A DNA stretch of 11,412 nucleotides from JBBQXK01 sp038251625. GTDB lineage: Bacteria; Pseudomonadota; Alphaproteobacteria; Rhodobacterales; Rhodobacteraceae. The stretch spans positions 1 to 11,412 of the forward strand of contig JBBSBE010000125.1 of NCBI GenBank assembly GCA_038251625.1. Direction: 5' to 3'. The notes under the pieces were generated by a model that saw nothing but the letters and a program-made list of their open reading frames with translations, ran no database searches and had not been told where the DNA came from. Positions 7,414-11,412 of the stretch are shown piece by piece. Position 1 is the stretch's first letter. Each line of letters begins with the position of its first letter. The position numbers were made by a program, and so were the translations under genes.

Positions 7414-7666
7414 TCGCTGGGCGCCCAATTCAATCGGTGAAGCGTTCCGTCAGGGCTTCGTCCCGGTGCGTGGGAATTCCGGACTGCCTCAACCGACGCA
7501 AGATTGAAGCGGTAGCCGGCGCGTACCTGGCAGACGTTGTTCTGGCACCAAAATATCTTATTTCATCAGGGACCTGGGTCGCGATCCGACTTTCCGCGCC
7601 GTTCCAAAACGCGTCCGGCGAAGGGGCGCAGCTTCCATGGTCCGCAATCGGTCTGACCAGCCGGAC

Positions 7667-8335
7667 CTATCCCGTCGCCGTGTAAGCTGGACCGTCCTGC
7701 GCGACGCTCATGACGCCATATCGGGCATAATCGAGGTAAAGCGGCTGAAAACGCAGATCCATGCCCTGCTTTACTGCAAGGGCCTGCATTCGTTCGCGCA
7801 GATCGATCCGTGGCGCCACATGAAAACGTGCAAGCCATGCGTGCAGAAGCCGCCGGAACCAGCGCGGCAAACCATCCTGATTGCCGAAATCCACCACATG
7901 CAAAGATCCCCCCATGCGCAACTGCGCTGCGGCAAGGCTCAGGGCGCGATCCCAGTCGGGGATCATCGACAGGCTGTAGGACAACACCACACGGTCAAAC
8001 CCGCCCGCACCAAAAAGCGCCTCTCCGTCAAAGTCGCACGCATCGGCTTGTGTCAAGACGGCCGTCTCACCAAGCTTCGCCCGCGCCGAGCGCAGCATCT
8101 CTTGCGATATATCCAGACCGAAAAGGGCGCTGTCAGGATAGCGTTTGCCGATCTGTGCCAGATTACGCCCTGTGCCGCAGGCAATCTCCAGCACCCGCCC
8201 GCCAGGCGGTGGCGCTAGGTCCCGTACCAGGCGATCGCGGCCCAAAAGATAGTAGCGCCGGGTAATATCGTAGATTTGCCGCTGATAGCGATAGGTGCTG
8301 TCCATCAACTCGGCATGGCTCAGCGCGTCGGTCAT
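7667..8335 (-). CDS. btaB: SAM-dependent N-methyltransferase of betaine lipid synthesis (BtaB)
   Basis: BtaB adds three methyl groups to the amino group of diacylglyceryl-homoserine, the BtaA product, to give the betaine lipid DGTS. The 222-residue protein is a class I methyltransferase: SAM motif I is VLEIACGTG (about residues 48-56), the acidic ribose-binding position is D75 in GLDIS, an ADACDFD segment follows, and LSYSLSMIPDW is the post-motif region. The N-terminal TYRYQRQIYDITRRYYLLGRD stretch fits the BtaB and related phospholipid N-methyltransferase families. The fold alone would not separate BtaB from PmtA-like enzymes; the assignment rests on the four-base ATGA overlap with btaA. 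It is the last gene of the plcP-btaA-btaB run, so its transcript ends in the gap that faces fdsA. Confidence 0.9.
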   Translation of the reverse strand: MTDALSHAELMDSTYRYQRQIYDITRRYYLLGRDRLVRDLAPPPGGRVLEIACGTGRNLAQIGKRYPDSALFGLDISQEMLRSARAKLGETAVLTQADACDFDGEALFGAGGFDRVVLSYSLSMIPDWDRALSLAAAQLRMGGSLHVVDFGNQDGLPRWFRRLLHAWLARFHVAPRIDLRERMQALAVKQGMDLRFQPLYLDYARYGVMSVAQDGPAYTATG

Positions 8336-9564
8336 CGTGCTTCACCCTCGAACCGGTAAAGATGAAAGCCACCGTAGATGGCCGACCTGTCCTGCGCAAA
8401 GCCAGCCGCAGAGGCATCGTGTTGGTACTGCCAGCGTTCGAGCAACGCAGGGGCAACGCGCCCCGGCAGAATATCCTGTGCCCCGCCCGTCCTGAAAATC
8501 ACCCGCGCACCGGGCCGCGCGCAGCGTGTGATCTGTTCCCACAGCGCATTCAACTGCGCATCGGTCATCCAGTCCTGCGCATCAAGCAGGACGTAGGCAT
8601 CAAGCGAGGCTGCATCACGTTCTGCCAAAAGATCCGTCATCGACCGGTTCAGCACGGTCACGCGCGGGGCACCCTCCGCCACCGCAGCGAAGGCCCCAGA
8701 CTGAAGGTAGGGCGGCAGCGACTGCGGGGTTCTGCGCTCGTAGCCACGATTGAACGCCTGCCATGCGAAGTAATTTTCTCGGATCGGGAAATCACAGGCG
8801 AGTTTGCGTATCCGCTCTTTCAGCACGGGCAACACATCGCCCCCGCCATCTGCGGCCAGTTTGTCGTATTGCGCGGGGGGGATGCCCAGTCCGAACAGCG
8901 ATGCACGTCGCCGGGCCATCCACCGCACCGAGCGGGTTTCGAGCAGTGGCGCGATCCGGTCATCGAAGAATTGTTTCTGATCATCCAGCGTCGACGCAGC
9001 AAGAAGCGGCGCATAGTCAAGGCGCGCAATCCACGACACGCCATGCACCACTCCGATGAACCGACCAAGCAGCCCAAACCTGTAGAAGCCCCGCGCGAAC
9101 ATCGAGATACGGCGCCGCCCAAACACACGACCCTCCCAGTATCGTCGGGTTTCGGGGTCCAGTTGCGCGGCGAGCACGCGATCATAAACAGCAACGTTTT
9201 CGGAGCGGTCCGCCTGGCCGAAGAACGCAAAGAACTCGTCCTGCGACAAATGCTGTGCCGCTGCGATCTTGAGCCGCCCAAGCGCCACATGTGCGGGCGA
9301 CAAATCTACCGCCGTGATCGAGCCCGGACGCGCCGTGAGGTAGGACATGACATTGCAACCGCCCGAGGCGATGCAGAACACATGCTCACCCGGCCGCAGC
9401 TGCAACGCCGCCAAGTCGACAACCGGATCTTCCCATATCTGCGGATAGACAAGCCCTTCGAAGAGACGGGAAAAAAGACGCTCCAAAAGGCCCGTCGATT
9501 TCAGAACGCTGTTCTGATGGACGGCCGCGCCGAGTTGTTCGGTGACGTTTGCACTATCGGTCAT
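8332..9564 (-). CDS. btaA: SAM:diacylglycerol 3-amino-3-carboxypropyltransferase (BtaA, DUF3419)
   Basis: BtaA transfers the 3-amino-3-carboxypropyl group of SAM to diacylglycerol, giving diacylglyceryl-homoserine, the first committed step of DGTS synthesis known from Rhodobacter sphaeroides. At 410 residues it has the family's length. Typical DUF3419 features are the N-terminal VYPQIWEDPVVD (IWEDP at 43-47), FCIASGGCN (SAM-site loop, 65-71), AVDLSP (85-90), and the C-terminal DAYVLLDAQDWM and RVIFRTGGAQ strands. The frame runs open upstream to 9741 through the plcP gene, but recognisable sequence begins at MTDSANV. The ATG at 9562-9564 lies five bases after the plcP stop, so I place the start there; the ribosome site is weak (AGGACG), consistent with coupling. 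It overlaps btaB by four bases. A long open frame on the other strand (8362-9759) is a shadow of this gene. Confidence 0.94.
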   Translation of the reverse strand: MTDSANVTEQLGAAVHQNSVLKSTGLLERLFSRLFEGLVYPQIWEDPVVDLAALQLRPGEHVFCIASGGCNVMSYLTARPGSITAVDLSPAHVALGRLKIAAAQHLSQDEFFAFFGQADRSENVAVYDRVLAAQLDPETRRYWEGRVFGRRRISMFARGFYRFGLLGRFIGVVHGVSWIARLDYAPLLAASTLDDQKQFFDDRIAPLLETRSVRWMARRRASLFGLGIPPAQYDKLAADGGGDVLPVLKERIRKLACDFPIRENYFAWQAFNRGYERRTPQSLPPYLQSGAFAAVAEGAPRVTVLNRSMTDLLAERDAASLDAYVLLDAQDWMTDAQLNALWEQITRCARPGARVIFRTGGAQDILPGRVAPALLERWQYQHDASAAGFAQDRSAIYGGFHLYRFEGEAR

Positions 9565-9569
9565 CTCGT

Positions 9570-10397
9570 TCAGGCGTCCTCTTTTTCCTTGGTTTGTGTT
9601 ACGGTGGTTCGGGCGCCATTGCGGCGGAGAGCAAAACCCCGAGGCGCCCGCCCATCGCGCGCGCGCTCTTCCGCAGCCCATTCGATCAGGCGCAACGTAC
9701 CGTCCATATCTTCCACGACAGCGGTGCAGCTTTCCACCCAATCGCCCGTGTTGATGTAGGTAAGATCGTCGATCTTGCGGATGCAGGCGCGGTGGATGTG
9801 GCCACAGACGATGCCATCATACCCCTTGCGCCGCGCTTCTTCGGCCAGCACGGTTTCGTATTCGCTGATGAAGTTGACCGCGTGCTTGATCTGCTGTTTG
9901 GCCCAGTTCGACAGCGACCAGTATTGACCGCCCCAAAGCCGCTTGGCGCGATTGACCCAGATGTTCAGCCAAAGTGCGAACGCGTATGCGCGGTCGCCGA
10001 CATGGGCGAGCCATTTGGCGTTGACGACGATGGAGTCGAACTGATCACCATGTGTGACCAGAAGACGCTGACCATCTGCCGTGACATGCACTGCAGTTTC
10101 CATCACCTCGACCCCGCCGAAATGCGTGCCAAGGTAATTGCGCAACACCTCGTCGTGGTTGCCGGGTATGTAGTAGATGCGAGCCCCGTCATGTGCCCGC
10201 GCCAGCAATTCCTGTACCACGTCATTGTGGCTTTGCGGCCAGAACCACCCCCGCCGCAAGCGCCACGCATCGACGATGTCGCCGATCAGATAGATCGTAT
10301 CTGCGGGGTTTTTTGCAAGGAAATCCAGCAGCATGTTAGCCTGACAGCCGGGTGTTCCAAGATGGACGTCGGAAAGAAAAAGTGTCCGATGTCGCAT
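9570..10397 (-). CDS. plcP: PlcP-type metallophosphoesterase (phospholipase C of phosphate-starvation lipid remodelling)
   Basis: The 275-residue protein carries all metallophosphoesterase motifs: SDVHLG (D10, H12), GDIVD (D40), GNHDE (N80, H81), HGDQFD (H116) and GHIHRA (H200, H202), which bind two metal ions. It belongs to the group often annotated as UDP-2,3-diacylglucosamine diphosphatase (LpxH-like). Its alphaproteobacterial members include PlcP of Sinorhizobium meliloti and marine roseobacters, which cuts phosphatidylcholine and other phospholipids to diacylglycerol when phosphate is scarce. Being first in an operon with btaA and btaB, which consume diacylglycerol, makes PlcP the better name here; that choice is inference from context. 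No signal peptide is seen. The middle region (about 130-160) is rich in Trp and aromatic residues, which would suit membrane contact. The C-terminus is a basic, disordered-looking tail. Confidence 0.88.
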   Translation of the reverse strand: MRHRTLFLSDVHLGTPGCQANMLLDFLAKNPADTIYLIGDIVDAWRLRRGWFWPQSHNDVVQELLARAHDGARIYYIPGNHDEVLRNYLGTHFGGVEVMETAVHVTADGQRLLVTHGDQFDSIVVNAKWLAHVGDRAYAFALWLNIWVNRAKRLWGGQYWSLSNWAKQQIKHAVNFISEYETVLAEEARRKGYDGIVCGHIHRACIRKIDDLTYINTGDWVESCTAVVEDMDGTLRLIEWAAEERARDGRAPRGFALRRNGARTTVTQTKEKEDA

Positions 10398-10445
10398 GTC
10401 TCAATCCACACGTTGCGAAGGGTAACCGGACCGTACGCCGACTAC

Positions 10446-10474
10446 GCGTCGGCCCTGTGACAATCCCAAGCCGG
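10446..10474 (-). promoter_or_regulatory. Weak Pho-box-like candidate upstream of plcP
   Basis: On the minus strand, TTGTCAC (10457-10463) matches six of seven positions of the PhoB half-site CTGTCAY. The positions eleven bases to either side (CCGGCTT upstream, CCGACGC downstream) match only about half, so a full direct-repeat box is not shown. It lies about 60 bases before the plcP start, a sensible distance. PhoB control is known for plcP and betaine-lipid genes elsewhere; here it is inference. Confidence 0.22.
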
Positions 10475-10937
10475 GTTGCGCGAGCGGCGGGCTACGGGGA
10501 AAATCCTTTGGTGATCCGACATCCTGCCGAAGGTGGCGTTGCAGGAAGGGGAATGCATTCATGGGTACTTTAGTGTCAAACTACCTGCGGTTGCGCAAGC
10601 TCTGGAACCGTTTTCAGGGGGTACCGACACAAAAACCTGATCGCACGCAAAGCCCGGGATCTTCGCCAAACCATCGTTTTCCAAGGCCGCGTCCCGCCGG
10701 CAGATGATGCGCGTTGTAACGGATGGAAGCGTCGGGCAAACCGCCGAACCAACCGCCGTTGTGCGGCTGCAGCAAGATCTGTGCGACGACAGCAAACCAT
10801 GCGGCGCAGGCTTTGGCAAAATGGTCCAGAACAAGGGCGTACCAAGACGAATGGTCGTTGCACAAACACCAAGGTGTTCACCGAAATTGAGTTCCGAGCG
10901 GTGGTTCTGTGATAGACTAGGCGCTGTAGAAAAGTTG

Positions 10938-10977
10938 TCGCGCGCGGCTCATCCCCGTGGCTCCTCGCGCGCGGCTC
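10938..10977. repeat. 13-base direct repeat, period 27
   Basis: TCGCGCGCGGCTC occurs at 10938-10950 and again at 10965-10977. GGCTC occurs a third time between them (10959-10963). Each long copy contains the self-complementary core CGCGCGCG, so the two can also pair with each other. Whether this is an operator, a slippage product or chance is unknown. Confidence 0.5.
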
Positions 10978-11159
10978 GTGGACCGGTTGCCCCTGTTTTA
11001 AGGGCGGCAGGTCCGCACCCAAGAGTGCTTGGCGTCGCAGGCCGTTGGATTCGACATTCGCGCCTACCCCAATGGCCTTGTCTTTGTTCGCAGGAACGTA
11101 GGACACGAGCCGACACTCGCGTCAGTGCGCCGGCAATTGCGGTTCAGACCGTGATGGCG

Positions 11160-11412
11160 CTAGACGTTTCCCGACGAGCCGATGCTGATGCCGCCAAGCA
11201 CCCTTTGAGCAATCTCTGTCCTGTTGCGCAGGCCTAGTCGCCGCAGGATCGCCGAAATATGCAGCTTGACAGTTCCCTCGGACAAACCAAGCTGCGCGGC
11301 CATGTCTCGATTTGATAATCCGCGTGAAACGAGCGTCGCCAGTTCCGTCTGACGTCGCGTCAGAACCGGAACGTGAGGGGCCGCTTCTTTCTGGATCGGA
11401 CCCGGCGCGCTC
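11160..11412 (-). CDS. LuxR/NarL-type transcriptional regulator, C-terminal HTH part (5' end outside window)
   Basis: The last 84 codons, including the stop (TAG, read at 11160-11162), are visible; the frame is open to the right edge and continues beyond it. There is a clear LuxR-type DNA-binding domain: VLTRRQTELATLVSRGLSN, then RDMAAQLGLSEGTVKLH as the helix-turn-helix with the recognition helix (SEGTVKLH), then ILRRLGLRNRTEIAQ as the dimerisation helix. The GTVKxHxxxILRRLGxxNRTE pattern is typical of NarL/FixJ-family response regulators, so a phospho-receiver domain probably lies upstream outside the window; that is inference. A short Gly/Ser tail ends the protein. Its targets are unknown. 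It points towards the plcP operon but is separated from it by 762 bases, so it is not obviously co-transcribed. Confidence 0.9.
   Translation of the reverse strand, partial: SAPGPIQKEAAPHVPVLTRRQTELATLVSRGLSNRDMAAQLGLSEGTVKLHISAILRRLGLRNRTEIAQRVLGGISIGSSGNV

Larger units (their letters stand above)
7300..7666. other. Convergent intergenic gap, no gene supported
   Basis: These 367 bases lie between fdsA (plus) and btaB (minus), both of which end here, so transcription terminators for both are expected. A TTG-started open frame (7359-7685, about 108 codons) runs through it, but it overlaps the end of btaB, has no ribosome site and resembles no family I know. Two inverted repeats (listed separately) are the only structure I see. 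A short AT-richer patch lies near 7550-7570. No tRNA or mobile element was recognised. Confidence 0.6.
10398..11159. other. 762-base region with no convincing gene
   Basis: This lies between the plcP start and the stop of a LuxR-type gene, both on the minus strand. Open frames of about 176 codons exist on both strands (10576-11106 minus; 10704-11237 plus), with others of 83-91 codons. They overlap each other, are rich in Arg, Cys and Ser in a way typical of non-coding frames of GC-rich DNA, and match no family I recognise. A 48-codon plus-strand frame at 10561-10707 has a purine-rich GGAAGGGGA before its ATG but no recognisable product. The stretch just upstream of plcP should hold its promoter. 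The region may also contain a decayed gene. No tRNA, transposase or terminal inverted repeats were recognised. Confidence 0.55.

Noticed and set aside
7359..7685. A 108-codon frame in the convergent gap
   Set aside because: It starts with TTG, has no ribosome site, overlaps the end of btaB and shows no family resemblance.
9565..9741. Upstream extension of the BtaA frame
   Set aside because: It would overlap the plcP coding end by about 170 bases. Recognisable BtaA sequence starts after ATG 9564, five bases past the plcP stop.
8362..9759. A 465-codon open frame on the plus strand, opposite btaA
   Set aside because: It lies exactly antisense to btaA, a clear family member, and its product is rich in Arg, His and Pro without any domain. 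Long antisense frames are common in GC-rich coding DNA.
10704..11237. A 177-codon plus-strand frame at the right end
   Set aside because: It runs antisense through the certain LuxR helix-turn-helix gene and has no recognisable product.
1..11412. CRISPR arrays, tRNA/rRNA genes, insertion sequences
   Set aside because: Read through for repeat-spacer patterns, tRNA-like cloverleaf signals and transposase motifs; none was found that I could support.

Overview
The window is GC-rich DNA with tightly packed, often overlapping genes. The gene set looks like an alphaproteobacterium, most likely Rhodobacterales/Rhodobacteraceae: an NAD-dependent FdsABG-type formate dehydrogenase, betaine-lipid enzymes BtaA/BtaB of the Rhodobacter type, and a PlcP-type lipid-remodelling phospholipase. 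This assignment is inference from gene content; there is no rRNA or other marker in the window.

Left half (1-7299), molybdenum cofactor and formate oxidation. The 3' end of mobB is followed, with a 4-base overlap, by a 704-residue fusion of an RNase-H-like (DUF429-like) domain to a complete MoeA molybdotransferase. A small tusA sulfur-carrier gene lies on the minus strand, ends inside the moeA stop codon, and diverges from the formate dehydrogenase genes. Two plus-strand genes follow: a single-chain fusion of the NuoE-like (FdsG) and NuoF-like (FdsB) diaphorase subunits, then, one base later, the catalytic subunit FdsA. FdsA is a cysteine enzyme with bis-MGD motifs. Together these genes insert the metal, supply sulfur, attach the nucleotide, and provide the enzyme that uses the cofactor to oxidise formate with NAD+. 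The FdhD/FdsC chaperone and FdsD are not seen and may lie left of the window.

Middle (7300-7666): 367 bases between convergent genes, with no supported gene and two inverted repeats.

Right half (7667-10397), minus strand: a compact operon plcP-btaA-btaB (5-base gap, then 4-base overlap). PlcP would strip phosphate head groups from phospholipids to give diacylglycerol. BtaA adds the 3-amino-3-carboxypropyl group of SAM to it, and BtaB trimethylates the product, giving the phosphorus-free betaine lipid DGTS. This is a phosphate-starvation membrane-remodelling module.

Right end (10398-11412): 762 bases without a convincing gene, holding a 13-base direct repeat and possibly a decayed gene, then the C-terminal helix-turn-helix of a LuxR/NarL-type regulator on the minus strand, cut by the window edge and lacking any start codon inside the window.

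The most unusual item is the RNase-H-like/MoeA fusion. No mobile element, CRISPR array or RNA gene could be supported.
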